In this document: positions 1-8,392 of the stretch, one piece after another | Layout of the letters: every line of letters starts with the position of its first letter | Position numbering within the stretch: the stretch's first letter is position 1 | From: Vibrio hippocampi | Lineage (GTDB): Bacteria > Pseudomonadota > Gammaproteobacteria > Enterobacterales > Vibrionaceae | Assembly: GCF_921292975.1 (NCBI RefSeq) | Contig: NZ_CAKLCM010000002.1 | Location: forward strand, 1,488,001 to 1,552,000 | DNA length: 64,000 bases | Reading direction: 5' to 3' | The notes under the pieces: generated by a model | What the model was told of the DNA's origin: nothing | Databases searched by the model: none | The model's input: the letters and a program-made list of their open reading frames with translations, nothing else | Program-made: the position numbers and the translations under genes

Positions 1-497
1 CGTTTTTGTACGAAACGATAGAGCGATAGGATTGCTAACACGATAAAAAACCACTCGACAAACAAAATGGCAGCGGCGGTGGTCATAGTGACCCCAAATT
101 CCACCGCAGACAGTTTATAGCCCGCAATATAACTAAGAGAGCCACCGATTCCCCCTGCAACCGCCACAATGACGATGGGATATTGACTAATCACACGGCA
201 TAGATAGAGCGCGTACCAAGCGAACATCACCCATAACGCGCCCAGCCAAATGGGAATAAAAGGCAAGTCAAATATCAACAGCCCAAACTGATGGTTTAAA
301 CCATCGATCACCATGCCCATCAATGCAATTGCCGCCAATAGCGACACTCTCAGTTGAAAACGCTGGCAAGTGACTAAAACCGTGACAACCGCCAGAACAA
401 CGCTCAACCAAGCTAAGGATGCTTGACCCAGCACCGCCAAAAACCAGAAAACTTGAAACCAAGTGCTGACAAGAATGAGCTGTTTCGTCGCAGACAT
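1..497 (-). CDS. DUF2878 family membrane protein (3' end outside window)
   Basis: The reading frame starts at an ATG on the minus strand (497) and runs open to the window edge, giving about 165 residues without a stop. It begins MSATKQLILVSTWFQVFW and is hydrophobic almost throughout, with about five predicted membrane segments separated by short loops; this fits the DUF2878 family of small inner-membrane proteins. No catalytic motif is visible and the family has no established biochemical function. It lies 11 bases downstream of the cyclopropane-synthase-like gene and is the last gene of the operon visible here, so a role in the same lipid-modification pathway is inferred from position only. 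The C-terminus is missing because the window ends. Confidence 0.75.
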   Translation of the reverse strand, partial: MSATKQLILVSTWFQVFWFLAVLGQASLAWLSVVLAVVTVLVTCQRFQLRVSLLAAIALMGMVIDGLNHQFGLLIFDLPFIPIWLGALWVMFAWYALYLCRVISQYPIVIVAVAGGIGGSLSYIAGYKLSAVEFGVTMTTAAAILFVEWFFIVLAILSLYRFVQK

Positions 498-508
498 CTT
501 AATCACCT

Positions 509-1765
509 TTAGGTGGTACGTTGTAACGTCATATGCACGGTACTGATGCTTTTTGCCTTAAAGCCGCCCTCGCAATAGCAGAAGTAATAACGCCACATTC
601 TGATAAAGCGCTCGTCATAACCCAGACTTTTGACCTGTTCTAACGCCGACTCAAAACGCTTGCGCCAGTGTTGCAGTGTCAACGCGTAATCAGGACCGAT
701 ATCATATAAATCCCGCACAATTAAATCCGTATGCCGGGTACAGTTGCCAGTTAACGCAGTGATTGACGGTAAAAAGCCCCCCGGAAAAATGTACTTCTGA
801 ATAAAGTCGACACTGTTTGAATAGTAATCGTATCGCTGGTCAGCAATGGTAATCGCCTGAATGGCCATCAAGCCCTTGGGTTTTAACAATGATTGGCACT
901 TTTTAAGATAAGAGACAAGATAGCTTTTACCTACGGCTTCTATCATCTCGATAGAGACCAATTTATCGAATTGCCCTTCCAGTTTGCGATAGTCTTGTTT
1001 TAACAAGGTGATTTGCTGTGATAATCCCTGCTTTTCAACCTCAGCTTTGGCATAGTCATACTGCTCGTCCGAAATCGTGGTGGTGGTTACACGACAGCCG
1101 TACTGCTTCGCCATATAGATCGCCATTCCCCCCCAACCGGTACCAATTTCCATCACATGATCACTTGGAGTCAGTTTTAGCTGCTGACAAAGACGGTCCA
1201 TTTTGTTTATCTGAGCTTGCTCTAACGTCTCAACTTGTGAGTGAAACAGCGCCGAGGAATAAAGCATATTTGTGTCAAGGAACGTCTCATACAAGTCGTT
1301 ACCTAGATCGTAATGAGCGTGAATGTTCTGCTTTGATTGCTGCTCAGTATTGCGATTGACCCAGTGACCAAGCTTATACAAGATCTTCTTCAAAAAGCCG
1401 GAACGCTCTTCAATAGAATCGAGGGCATTCAGGTTAAGTGCCATCAACTCCATCAAAGACGTCAAATCTGGACTGTCCCACCAACCCTCCATATAAGCCT
1501 CACCCGCGGCAATACTTCCGCCTTGCAACAAGCGACGATAAAACTCCGGATGCTTCACCTCAATCACCGCATTCGGTTCGTCACCATTCGGCTTACCAAA
1601 GCGTTCGCCCACCGACTTGCCGTTGCTTCCGTCTTGACTAAAGCTTTCAATTACCGTTAAACAGCCTATTTCCAGTTTGTACAAACAATGGTACGCAATG
1701 CCTTTTGCTGTTTTTTGCAAACCGTTTAGAGACGTCGGTGCTGGTAATGATGTGGAATTGATCAT
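509..1765 (-). CDS. cfa: Cyclopropane-fatty-acyl-phospholipid synthase family methyltransferase
   Basis: A 418-residue protein of the CFA synthase family, which transfers a methylene or methyl group from S-adenosylmethionine to the double bond of acyl chains in membrane phospholipids. Visible motifs: HYDLGNDLY (151-159), the SAM-binding loop MEIGTGWGG (205-213), SIEMIEAVG (271-279), KYIFPGG (324-330), and YYFCYCEGGF near the C-terminus, corresponding to the Tyr/Cys active-site stretch of the family. The ATG at 1765 is preceded by a good GGGAG ribosome site. It sits inside the operon with an FAD oxidoreductase, an SDR and DUF1365. In this context it may be a specialised methyltransferase (for example one acting in methylated or furan fatty-acid formation) rather than the housekeeping Cfa; that is inference. 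Confidence 0.85.
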   Translation of the reverse strand: MINSTSLPAPTSLNGLQKTAKGIAYHCLYKLEIGCLTVIESFSQDGSNGKSVGERFGKPNGDEPNAVIEVKHPEFYRRLLQGGSIAAGEAYMEGWWDSPDLTSLMELMALNLNALDSIEERSGFLKKILYKLGHWVNRNTEQQSKQNIHAHYDLGNDLYETFLDTNMLYSSALFHSQVETLEQAQINKMDRLCQQLKLTPSDHVMEIGTGWGGMAIYMAKQYGCRVTTTTISDEQYDYAKAEVEKQGLSQQITLLKQDYRKLEGQFDKLVSIEMIEAVGKSYLVSYLKKCQSLLKPKGLMAIQAITIADQRYDYYSNSVDFIQKYIFPGGFLPSITALTGNCTRHTDLIVRDLYDIGPDYALTLQHWRKRFESALEQVKSLGYDERFIRMWRYYFCYCEGGFKAKSISTVHMTLQRTT

Positions 1766-1795
1766 ATTTGTATCTCCCTAATGCTTTTAATATCC

Positions 1796-2599
1796 CTACT
1801 TGCTCAACGGTTTGTCTTGAGTCTTGTATTTCGGGTGGTCGTAAATGGGTACTTTCTTCAGCCAAAGCTTCAAGGCGTGCCAATAAATGCCCGCGACCAC
1901 TTTGACTGCCATCACTGGCGTGGCTAACAGTAGCTTGACTAAATTTGTCGAGGTAAATGCCCTAGCCTTCAACGCTAACGTGGCGTCGAACACTTTTTCT
2001 TCTTGATGACAGGCTAAATAGACAAATACGCGTTGCGTTAAAGGTTTCAGCCGCCATTGGTATTGCTGAGACAGAGGATTAAAGGGAGAAACATGAAATG
2101 CTTTATCGTGAGTCCAGTTCTGATGGTTATTACCCTGCTGAGCCGAAATCGCATAGTAGTGTCTCTCATTCCAAGGGGTGTTGCTCACTTCAGCAAGAAG
2201 GTAGCGCCATTGGTCGTTATCATCATAGAGGTAATAAAAGTTAACTGGACTAAAGTAGATCCCCAAATAACGCAAATGGCACACCGCCACCACTCGCCCT
2301 GTGATCTGCTCACCGGTGAGTTCCTCGACCTTTTTCTGTACTGCCCGTTTTAAGCCACCTTCACCGCCAACATAGTCTTGACGACGAAATCGTGCCCAGT
2401 GCCACCAGCGTTCACCAAATCCCCATACTTTATTCGTCAATTGCTCTAGCTCGTCGAGATCAATCGCAGGCATAAACAGTGGGTAGTTGAGGTGATGCTC
2501 AGTTGGGGTGTAGCGTCTATGATCAACGCTGCCCACCATCAATTGGCTCTGCATCCGTTCATTCTGCGTCTGTTGACTATGCGTTCGTTGACTATACAT
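1796..2599 (-). CDS. DUF1365 family protein
   Basis: A 267-residue protein of the DUF1365 family (COG3496), whose members are commonly found beside an FAD amine-oxidase-like gene and a CFA synthase. The conserved core is recognisable in the stretch YLGIYFSPVNFYYLYD followed by EVSNTPWNERHYY and KAFHVSPFNP. No catalytic residues have been established for the family. The N-terminus is unusual: it is Gln/Ser/Arg-rich and encoded by short direct repeats (GTTGACTAT occurs twice around 2572-2596), so the true start could be one of the later methionines (residues 16 or 21). The stop codon of the upstream FAD gene is 2 bases from this start, indicating translational coupling. The function is unknown; the operon suggests lipid modification. 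Confidence 0.78.
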   Translation of the reverse strand: MYSQRTHSQQTQNERMQSQLMVGSVDHRRYTPTEHHLNYPLFMPAIDLDELEQLTNKVWGFGERWWHWARFRRQDYVGGEGGLKRAVQKKVEELTGEQITGRVVAVCHLRYLGIYFSPVNFYYLYDDNDQWRYLLAEVSNTPWNERHYYAISAQQGNNHQNWTHDKAFHVSPFNPLSQQYQWRLKPLTQRVFVYLACHQEEKVFDATLALKARAFTSTNLVKLLLATPVMAVKVVAGIYWHALKLWLKKVPIYDHPKYKTQDKPLSK

Positions 2600-2601
2600 C
2601 G

Positions 2602-3891
2602 CTACGCTGCTCCCTGAACATCAATCATGTTGCCGCTAACGTTTGCCTCTATCCCTCGAACCACATCTAACGCGCTTTTCACCCCATCCTCGTGGAAGCC
2701 GTTATACCAATACGCTCCACAGAACCATGTGTTATTGCGCCCCCACAACTCTTCTCGGCGAGATTGAGCATGAATACTTTCGGTGGTAAATACCGGGTGG
2801 CTGTAATTAAATTCACGTAGAATCTTATCCGCTTGAATGGTATCGGATGAATTAAGAGAGACACAGAACGTACAAGGCGCTTGTATGTGTTGCAGTATAT
2901 TCATGTTGTAGGTTAGGGTCGGCAGACGTCGTTGCTCCTCTTCACTACCATCCAAGGCGTAGTTCCATGCCGCCCAAGCTTGCTTTCTCTGTGGCAACAA
3001 TTGTGTGTCATGGTGCAAAACTACGTGGTTATTTTGGTATTGCATCTTGCCCAAGATATCTTGTTCTTGCTCTGAGACGTCTCCAATAAGTGCTAACGCT
3101 TGATCGCTGTGACAGGCAAAAATCACTTGGTCATAGACTTCGGCTTGCCCATTTGACTCAATCGTCACCTTGCCTCCTTGCCTGACGACTTTTGACACCG
3201 GGCTATTTAAGCGGATCTGGTCAGCAAAGCCTTGAGTTAATGGCTCTATATAACTACGCGAACCACCTTCAATCACATGCCATTGCGGTCGATTGACAAT
3301 ATCTAGCAAGCCATGGTTAAGAAAGAACCTCAGGAAAAAACCAATAGGAAAAGCACGCATATCCGCTAAGGTCGATGACCAAATCGCCGCGCCCATCGGC
3401 AGGATATAGTTGTCACAAAAGAACTGATTGAATCGATGTTGCTGTAAAAAATCGCCTAGGCTCTGCTCGCCATCCATGCCCTCTTGCTGAACATATTGCT
3501 TGGCCAAACGGTTAAAGCGGATAATTTCAAAAATAAAACGATAAAATTTAGGATTTAACCAATTGCGTTTTTGAGCAAACAGTGTCGATACCGTGTGGCC
3601 GTTATACTCTAGCTTGCTGGCGCTATTTTTTACGCTGAAGCTCATTTGAGTGGCAATGCCTTTCACCCCAATTTCATTCATCATCGCGATAAAATTGGGA
3701 TAGGTTCTATCGTTGTAGACAATAAAACCGGTATCAACCGCGTATTGTTGCCCTTGAAACTCAACGTCCACCGTTGCCGTGTGACCCCCAATATAGCCAT
3801 TCGCTTCATACAAGGTGACATCGTGTTGCTTATGCAAATAATGGCCACAGGTTAATCCAGAAATACCGGTCCCTATAATTGCTATTTTCAT
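2602..3891 (-). CDS. FAD-dependent amine oxidase/desaturase-like oxidoreductase
   Basis: A 429-residue flavoprotein starting MKIAIIGTGISGLTCG, the Rossmann GxGxxG motif for FAD, followed by YEANGYIGGHTATVD, the glutamate and GG signature of the NAD(P)-binding Rossmann-like/amine-oxidase superfamily (COG2907). The family includes phytoene-desaturase-like and protoporphyrinogen-oxidase-like enzymes; the exact substrate of this subgroup is not known. The C-terminal segment with WFCGAYWYNGFHEDG is typical of COG2907 proteins found with DUF1365 and cfa. It is 2 bases from DUF1365 downstream and 2 bases from the SDR gene upstream, so the genes are surely co-transcribed. A role in oxidising or desaturating membrane acyl chains alongside the methyltransferase is inferred. 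Confidence 0.82.
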   Translation of the reverse strand: MKIAIIGTGISGLTCGHYLHKQHDVTLYEANGYIGGHTATVDVEFQGQQYAVDTGFIVYNDRTYPNFIAMMNEIGVKGIATQMSFSVKNSASKLEYNGHTVSTLFAQKRNWLNPKFYRFIFEIIRFNRLAKQYVQQEGMDGEQSLGDFLQQHRFNQFFCDNYILPMGAAIWSSTLADMRAFPIGFFLRFFLNHGLLDIVNRPQWHVIEGGSRSYIEPLTQGFADQIRLNSPVSKVVRQGGKVTIESNGQAEVYDQVIFACHSDQALALIGDVSEQEQDILGKMQYQNNHVVLHHDTQLLPQRKQAWAAWNYALDGSEEEQRRLPTLTYNMNILQHIQAPCTFCVSLNSSDTIQADKILREFNYSHPVFTTESIHAQSRREELWGRNNTWFCGAYWYNGFHEDGVKSALDVVRGIEANVSGNMIDVQGAA

Positions 3892-3893
3892 GG

Positions 3894-4634
3894 TTAGTTA
3901 TCCTTATTTAGAAGCTTGCTGACCAAGGCGGTTTGCCAGCGATACGGCAGTAAAGCCATTACCCTCAGAAATCCGGTGAAGCGCTTGGGAAAATAGATAT
4001 GCGCTTTCCCCTGCTCAATGCCTTGACGAATGGCATCCGACGCTTGGTTAGATGAGACAATCATCGGCATGTCAAAATCATTTTTGTCTGTCAGGGGCGT
4101 GCTAACAAAACCGGGATAGACACATGACACTGAGATACCGCGCTTTTGCCAGTCCAATTGCAGGGTGCGGGCAAAGTATGAGAGCGCCGCTTTTGATGCG
4201 CCGTAAGCCTCGGATCTCGGCAGTGCGAGTTCACCCGCGATTGAGCTCACAAATACCACTTGATGATCTTGATTGAGATGCGGCTGAATGGCTTCGGTGA
4301 CGTTAACGGCACCGACAAAGTTGACCTCAATAACACGGCGTATCAACTGCGCGTCGATAAGTCCATCGTCGATATACTCACAATCGCCAGCATTGATGAC
4401 CCACAATGTTGGGACGTTATCCATCGACGCCACCGCATGTTTCACCTGTTCAATATCGGTGACGTCAAAGCTCAGAGGAATGATACTGGGATACGTTGCT
4501 TCAAGTTCGGCAAGTCGCTGTAGACAACGACCACATGCGTACACGGTTATGCCCTGCGCGGCATAGTCTTGTGCAAGTTGTTTGCCTATGCCAGAGGTGG
4601 CTCCGGTGATAAAAACGGTAGAGTGAGAGATCAT
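3894..4634 (-). CDS. Short-chain dehydrogenase/reductase (SDR)
   Basis: A 246-residue classical SDR. It shows the NAD(P)-binding TGATSGIG motif near residue 10, the NAG of strand 4 (WVINAGD), the catalytic Ser in VSSIAGE, and YGASK with the catalytic Tyr and Lys. The substrate is unknown. The start ATG overlaps the TGA of the upstream NTF2-like gene by 4 bases (ATGA), a strong sign of translational coupling. In other proteobacteria this SDR subtype occurs with NTF2-like, FAD oxidoreductase, DUF1365 and CFA genes in light- or singlet-oxygen-responsive operons; that known association supports the operon assignment, but the reaction carried out here is not established. Confidence 0.85.
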   Translation of the reverse strand: MISHSTVFITGATSGIGKQLAQDYAAQGITVYACGRCLQRLAELEATYPSIIPLSFDVTDIEQVKHAVASMDNVPTLWVINAGDCEYIDDGLIDAQLIRRVIEVNFVGAVNVTEAIQPHLNQDHQVVFVSSIAGELALPRSEAYGASKAALSYFARTLQLDWQKRGISVSCVYPGFVSTPLTDKNDFDMPMIVSSNQASDAIRQGIEQGKAHIYFPKRFTGFLRVMALLPYRWQTALVSKLLNKDN

Positions 4635-5050
4635 CGCCCTAGCCTCAGCTTAATGTTCTTAATGACAAAGCCAAGCAGCGGGATGTTCTCGTAGAGCATC
4701 TCACCTAGATCAAAATAGTCACGATGGTAAATCACGCGATGTTCACTAAAACGTATGTGACTCACACCATTAACGAGAACCTGCTTGCCACTATTTAACT
4801 TAGGATGCTGCAACCGCATATTCCAAGTTAAAAAGCCTGAATCACCATTTTGTTGACTGTGTGTGATGTCAAAATCACATTGAATAACATTGCTATACAG
4901 CGATTCAAAATAGGCGGATAGCGCCTGCCAACCTTCAAGGCGGTGAGCAGAGTCCTCAAACACCACATCCTGATGGTAAATCTGCTCTAAAAGGTGCAAA
5001 TTGTCTTTGTTGAGCTTTTGATAAACTTCACTTACTGCTTCTATGTCCAT
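4631..5050 (-). CDS. NTF2-like / SnoaL-like domain protein
   Basis: A 139-residue protein with the cone-shaped NTF2-like fold signature: an N-terminal helix, then YHQDVVFEDSAHRLEGWQAL, and a beta-rich C-terminal half including NGVSHIRFSEHRVIYHRDYFD. Such domains act as small enzymes or ligand-binding pockets. The ATG at 5050 was chosen over an upstream TTG because AAGG lies 6 bases before it. It is the first gene of the six-gene operon running to position 1 and is preceded by the TTGTATAA-box region. The residues RDYFDLGEMLYE near the C-terminus are typical of the subgroup found in ChrR/LitR-type stress operons. The ligand is unknown. Confidence 0.8.
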   Translation of the reverse strand: MDIEAVSEVYQKLNKDNLHLLEQIYHQDVVFEDSAHRLEGWQALSAYFESLYSNVIQCDFDITHSQQNGDSGFLTWNMRLQHPKLNSGKQVLVNGVSHIRFSEHRVIYHRDYFDLGEMLYENIPLLGFVIKNIKLRLGR

Positions 5051-5065
5051 GTTCAACCTTGGTAA

Positions 5066-5136
5066 AGTTATACAAGATTATATTATGTACAATTTAGTAC
5101 ACCGTGAGAGTTATACAAATTCTGGTTTGTATAACT
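5066..5136. promoter_or_regulatory. Cluster of TTGTATAA-type operator boxes upstream of the lipid-modification operon
   Basis: The region contains a perfect inverted repeat, AGTTATACAAA (5109-5119) and TTTGTATAACT (5126-5136), separated by 6 bases. A further TTATACAA lies at 5068-5075 and a TGTACAA at 5086-5092, giving four copies of a TTGTA(T/C)A half-site in about 70 bases just ahead of the operon. On the minus strand TTGTAT (inside the palindrome) with TAAATT 16 bases downstream could be the promoter, so the palindrome would cover the -35 element. MerR-family B12 photoreceptors (CarH/LitR) bind TnTACA-type repeats, and their vibrio targets are known to include cfa-type operons; the assignment to such a regulator is inference. 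No regulator gene is present in the window. Confidence 0.5.
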
Positions 5137-5177
5137 TTTTGTTAAGGTGTTACGGCAGCGATAAATGAAAGGATCAA

Positions 5178-5207
5178 AAAAAGCTTGGCAAATTGGCCAA
5201 GCTTTTT
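5178..5207 (-). terminator. Rho-independent terminator of htpX
   Basis: Stem GCTTGGC (5183-5189) / GCCAAGC (5196-5202) with a 6-base loop, extended by A5 and T5 tracts. It lies 13 bases beyond the htpX stop and insulates the lipid operon. Confidence 0.85.
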
Positions 5208-5220
5208 AGAGAGATAGCGA

Positions 5221-6096
5221 TTAGTACTGGCTATTGCGCAGCGCTTGAATACGTTTATCTAGAGGAGGGTGTGTCATTAACAATTCAGTGAGTGAGCGCT
5301 TACCCGTAATACCAAATGCCATCATAGAACCTTCAAGCTGAGACTCTTGACCCATTTTTAAGCGCTCTAAAGCCGCAATCATTTTCTGCTTGCCAACCAG
5401 TTGGGCTGCACCTGAATCAGCGTGGAATTCACGGTGACGGCTATACCACATAGTAATAAAGCTCGCTAGGAAACCGAGGACTAATTCAAGCACCATGGAC
5501 ACACCAAAGTAGACCATCATGTTCGTACCGCCGCCCTCTTCATTGTTATTGCTATTTGACGCAATGATATTGGCAATAAAACGAGATAAGAAGATAACAA
5601 AGGTGTTCACCACCCCTTGCATTAACGTCATGGTCACCATATCGCCGTTAGAGATATGACTAACTTCATGCGCCAGCACCGCTTCAGCTTCATCGCGCGT
5701 CATGTTGTGCAATAACCCTGTTGAAACGGCAACTAAAGAATCATTTCGTTTGGCACCCGTTGCGAATGCATTGATGTCTGGAGAATCATAAATCGCCACG
5801 GTAGGCATACCAATGCCCGCTTGTTGAGCTTGGCGACTCACGGTTTCTAGTAGCCAATGTTCCGTTTCGTTGCGAGGGCTTTCAATCACCATACCGCCAA
5901 CAGAACGTAACGCCATACTCTTTGACATCATCAAAGAGATGATTGAGCCACCAAAACCAAAAATAGCGGCCATCAACAACAAACCCGATAGACTACCCGG
6001 TTGCATTCCTGTGACGGCATAAACGATGTTTAGTACCACGCTCAGTACTAAAACAACCGCAAGGTTAGTGGCTAAAAAGAGTAAAACTCGCTTCAT
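5221..6096 (-). CDS. htpX: Protease HtpX, M48 family zinc membrane protease
   Basis: A 291-residue integral inner-membrane metalloprotease that degrades misfolded membrane proteins, acting alongside FtsH. Two N-terminal membrane segments lie at about residues 4-29 and 35-57; the zinc site HEVSH is at 143-147, and the downstream glutamate is in [11 protein letters not shown]. Further hydrophobic segments follow the zinc motif. Length and motif order match the family. It is monocistronic, with its own terminator at 5178-5207 and a 15-base tandem-repeat array just upstream of its start. In enterobacteria htpX is induced by envelope stress through CpxR; no clear CpxR box was identified here. Confidence 0.95.
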   Translation of the reverse strand: MKRVLLFLATNLAVVLVLSVVLNIVYAVTGMQPGSLSGLLLMAAIFGFGGSIISLMMSKSMALRSVGGMVIESPRNETEHWLLETVSRQAQQAGIGMPTVAIYDSPDINAFATGAKRNDSLVAVSTGLLHNMTRDEAEAVLAHEVSHISNGDMVTMTLMQGVVNTFVIFLSRFIANIIASNSNNNEEGGGTNMMVYFGVSMVLELVLGFLASFITMWYSRHREFHADSGAAQLVGKQKMIAALERLKMGQESQLEGSMMAFGITGKRSLTELLMTHPPLDKRIQALRNSQY

Positions 6097-6497
6097 TTGT
6101 GTATCTCCGAAGTAGGAAGCAAAAATTTTTCCCGTCGACCCAAGCTGTTCTGATCAAGCGACATCGATTAAAGCGATATTAATCAACGCTATATTAATCA
6201 AAGCGATATCAACCAAAACTAGTGTGTCAGACAGATCGCTGTCATCATTATATTCTGACGCCAACTTTCTCAATATCTTACCCGTTAAATTGACTTTTGC
6301 CTATTTATAACAGGATGACTCACTATACATAGAGTCTTAGATTAAAAAAACAAGGTCTTGGGGCAAATTGAAACAAACCATTAATATTTCATTCACGAGT
6401 CACTTTTTTTGCCTTGTTAGACTTTGGTCGTATTGTGGCAAGGCTCACCACACGCTACATTTCCTACTGCAAACTACATTGGGGAGAGGGATGTATC
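6097..6497. other. Intergenic region between htpX and the 55-residue gene, with tandem repeats
   Basis: About 400 bases hold the divergent promoters of htpX and the small plus-strand gene. The first part carries the 15-base tandem array listed separately. The remainder is AT-rich with no coding potential on either strand. Confidence 0.6.
6158..6217. repeat. 15-bp tandem repeat, four copies
   Basis: Four consecutive 15-base units at 6158-6172, 6173-6187, 6188-6202 and 6203-6217, with consensus GCGATATTAATCAAA. A partial unit (TGATCAA) precedes the first. The units differ from one another by a few substitutions but never in length. The array lies between htpX and the divergent small gene. Confidence 0.9.
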
Positions 6498-6665
6498 ATG
6501 GTAGAAAATAAGGATTTCCAAATGGCAATCGACTTACTTTGCTGTCACCTAGGCATTAGCGAGGACGAAGCAAAGCAACAACTCGGTATTCAAATGACTA
6601 GCGAGATTGATAAACACCTAATGGAAACGCAGGCTGCCATGCTAGGCATGTCTGAAGAAAAATAG
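6498..6665 (+). CDS. Hypothetical protein, 55 residues
   Basis: A small acidic, probably cytoplasmic protein starting MVENKDFQMAIDLLCCH and ending SEEK. The frame is open upstream to 6414, but the ATG at 6498 is preceded by a strong GGGGAGAGGG ribosome site (6481-6490), which decides the start. No membrane segment is predicted; the sequence looks helical, with a Cys-Cys pair near residue 16. I do not recognise the family. It is followed by a degenerate tandem repeat and a strong bidirectional terminator, which supports it being a real transcribed gene. Its function is unknown. Confidence 0.65.
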   Translation: MVENKDFQMAIDLLCCHLGISEDEAKQQLGIQMTSEIDKHLMETQAAMLGMSEEK

Positions 6666-6709
6666 ACCGAATTTTTGACCCTGCTTCTTTTGAACTTGCT
6701 TCTGTTTGA

Positions 6710-6786
6710 CTTCGAAACAAACTAGCTTCGGAACAAACTGGCTTCGGAACAAAATAGGCTCGAAATAAATTAGGGTCGGAACAAAA
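6710..6786. repeat. Degenerate 16-17 bp tandem repeat, about 4.5 copies
   Basis: Units based on CTTCGGAACAAACTGG follow each other directly (starting at about 6710, 6726, 6742, 6759 and 6776). Spacing varies between 16 and 17 bases and copies are diverged. The array runs into the terminator hairpin. Confidence 0.75.
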
Positions 6787-6822
6787 AGCCCGCCAATCTT
6801 GCTGTTAAGATTGGCGGGCTTT
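6785..6822. terminator. Strong bidirectional terminator
   Basis: Perfect 16-base stem AAAGCCCGCCAATCTT (6785-6800) / AAGATTGGCGGGCTTT (6807-6822) with a 6-base loop. It ends the small plus-strand gene; it also lies about 100 bases past bioD on the minus strand. Confidence 0.9.
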
Positions 6823-6917
6823 GTTATGTGTGAAGCTCGGTGTTTATCTGGGCAATTTAATATTATCTATGCAACTTCATATTATCTATGCACCTAATAA
6901 ATTTTGGCGTTGAGGCG

Positions 6918-7595
6918 CTAAAACAGCGCTTCAACGTTAATGAACTTGCCGTTGTCTCGCTTCTTGCAATGCGGAACATAAGGAATTTCCCCTAGTTTCG
7001 GCGCGCCCATTTTATCCTCTAGCATGGCAATGATCTCGGCATAGTGTTCTACACCGGGGTTAATTCGGTTTGCGACCCAACCGACTAACTCCAAGCCGTC
7101 CGCTTTAATCGCTTCAGCGGTTAAAATGGCATGATTTAAACAACCAAGCTTAATCCCCACCACCAGAACCACGGGTAGACGCTCTTTCTTAACCCAAGTA
7201 GATAACGATGCCTGCTTCGATACCGGAACATGCCAACCGCCTGCGCCTTCCACCAAAACAAAATCGGCGTTCTGCTTGTGCTGCTCTAGCACTGACGATA
7301 GGGTATCAAAGTCAATGTCCACCCCATCCGCTTGCGCGGCAATATGCGGCGAAGCCGGTAACGAAAGCGCATAAGGATTAACATGATCGTAATCCGACTC
7401 CACGTTAGCCGCTTGCTGCAAATGCAACGCGTCTGAGTTGCGCCAGCCTTGGTCTGTTTTTTCACAACCTGCCGCGACAGGTTTATAGCCGATGGTGGAA
7501 TAGCCATTTGCTCCAACGGCGCTTAGCATCGCTTTTGAAACAACCGTCTTTCCTACTTCAGTATCCGTACCGGCAATAAATAGTGTTTTTATCAT
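6918..7595 (-). CDS. bioD: Dethiobiotin synthetase BioD
   Basis: A 225-residue ATP-dependent enzyme that closes the ureido ring of dethiobiotin from 7,8-diaminopelargonate and CO2. The P-loop [10 protein letters not shown] lies at residues 8-17, and [10 protein letters not shown] is the second nucleotide-binding signature. The ATG at 7595 was chosen over the upstream in-frame start because it overlaps the bioC stop as ATGA and has AGGAA about 9 bases upstream. It is the last gene of bioBFCD. Confidence 0.95.
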   Translation of the reverse strand: MIKTLFIAGTDTEVGKTVVSKAMLSAVGANGYSTIGYKPVAAGCEKTDQGWRNSDALHLQQAANVESDYDHVNPYALSLPASPHIAAQADGVDIDFDTLSSVLEQHKQNADFVLVEGAGGWHVPVSKQASLSTWVKKERLPVVLVVGIKLGCLNHAILTAEAIKADGLELVGWVANRINPGVEHYAEIIAMLEDKMGAPKLGEIPYVPHCKKRDNGKFINVEALF

Positions 7596-8392
7596 AGTAA
7601 AATCGTTCCTATACACACACGGTAACTCGCTGGAAGTTGCTCTGTTTGATTGGCGAACTCTCGGTAATGGTGTTCCAACTGCTTAAATTTATCGCGGCTG
7701 GTAAATCCACGGGAACGCCCTTCCACATGGTTTGCACCTATACCTTTTAGATCTCGCATCAGGTCGAGCGCCCTTCGGTACCACATAATCATTGTCGGCA
7801 AGTCTAGTTGATGGTTTATGCAGCCAGATTGCGCTAACGCAATGTTTACCTGATTTAGCGAGATAAAGTCATTCACATGTTGATATGCGTCAATTTTGCT
7901 CCAAGAGGCTTTTAACTCGTGTAATGAGCCGTCAAGTAGAGTCGAAAACATCACCTTGCCACCGGGTTTGGTGGTGCGTTTTATCTCACTTAGAGCCAGA
8001 GAAAGATCCCGACACCACTGCAATGCCAAGCTCGATACCACCAGATCAAACTCATCATTCGAAAAGGGCAAGCGCTCTGCATCCGCGACAAAATAGCTCA
8101 TGCCCTCATCACCACAGCGCTCTCTTGCCGCACATAACATATCAACCGAGATATCTGCACACACGACGCTCGCTCCACGCTGTTTAAGCACGTCGCTGCA
8201 ATAACCTGTGCCACAACCAAGATCCAATACCCTCAAGCCATTGAGTTGGCTTGGAAGTTTTGCCAATAAGCGATCCGCCACCTGACGCTGAAATTCCGCA
8301 TGCTGATCATAGCCACGCGCCGCCTGGCCAAACGCCTGAGCGATCGCTTGTTTGTCCACTTGATGTTGATCGAGTACCCATAATTCAGACAT
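7592..8392 (-). CDS. bioC: Malonyl-ACP O-methyltransferase BioC
   Basis: A 266-residue class I SAM-dependent methyltransferase that methylates the free carboxyl of malonyl-ACP, so that the fatty-acid synthase can build pimeloyl-ACP for biotin. The SAM motif LDLGCGTG is at residues 56-63. The start MSELWVLDQ at 8392 shares its A with the bioF stop (TGATG), and the end overlaps bioD by four bases, so it is translationally coupled on both sides. The malonyl-ACP substrate comes from the fab genes also encoded in this window (56719-61169). Confidence 0.93.
   Translation of the reverse strand: MSELWVLDQHQVDKQAIAQAFGQAARGYDQHAEFQRQVADRLLAKLPSQLNGLRVLDLGCGTGYCSDVLKQRGASVVCADISVDMLCAARERCGDEGMSYFVADAERLPFSNDEFDLVVSSLALQWCRDLSLALSEIKRTTKPGGKVMFSTLLDGSLHELKASWSKIDAYQHVNDFISLNQVNIALAQSGCINHQLDLPTMIMWYRRALDLMRDLKGIGANHVEGRSRGFTSRDKFKQLEHHYREFANQTEQLPASYRVCIGTILL

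Noticed and set aside
268..462. 64-codon frame within the DUF2878 gene
   Set aside because: It overlaps the DUF2878 reading frame on the same strand in another frame; the DUF2878 frame has clear membrane-segment structure and a proper start at 497.
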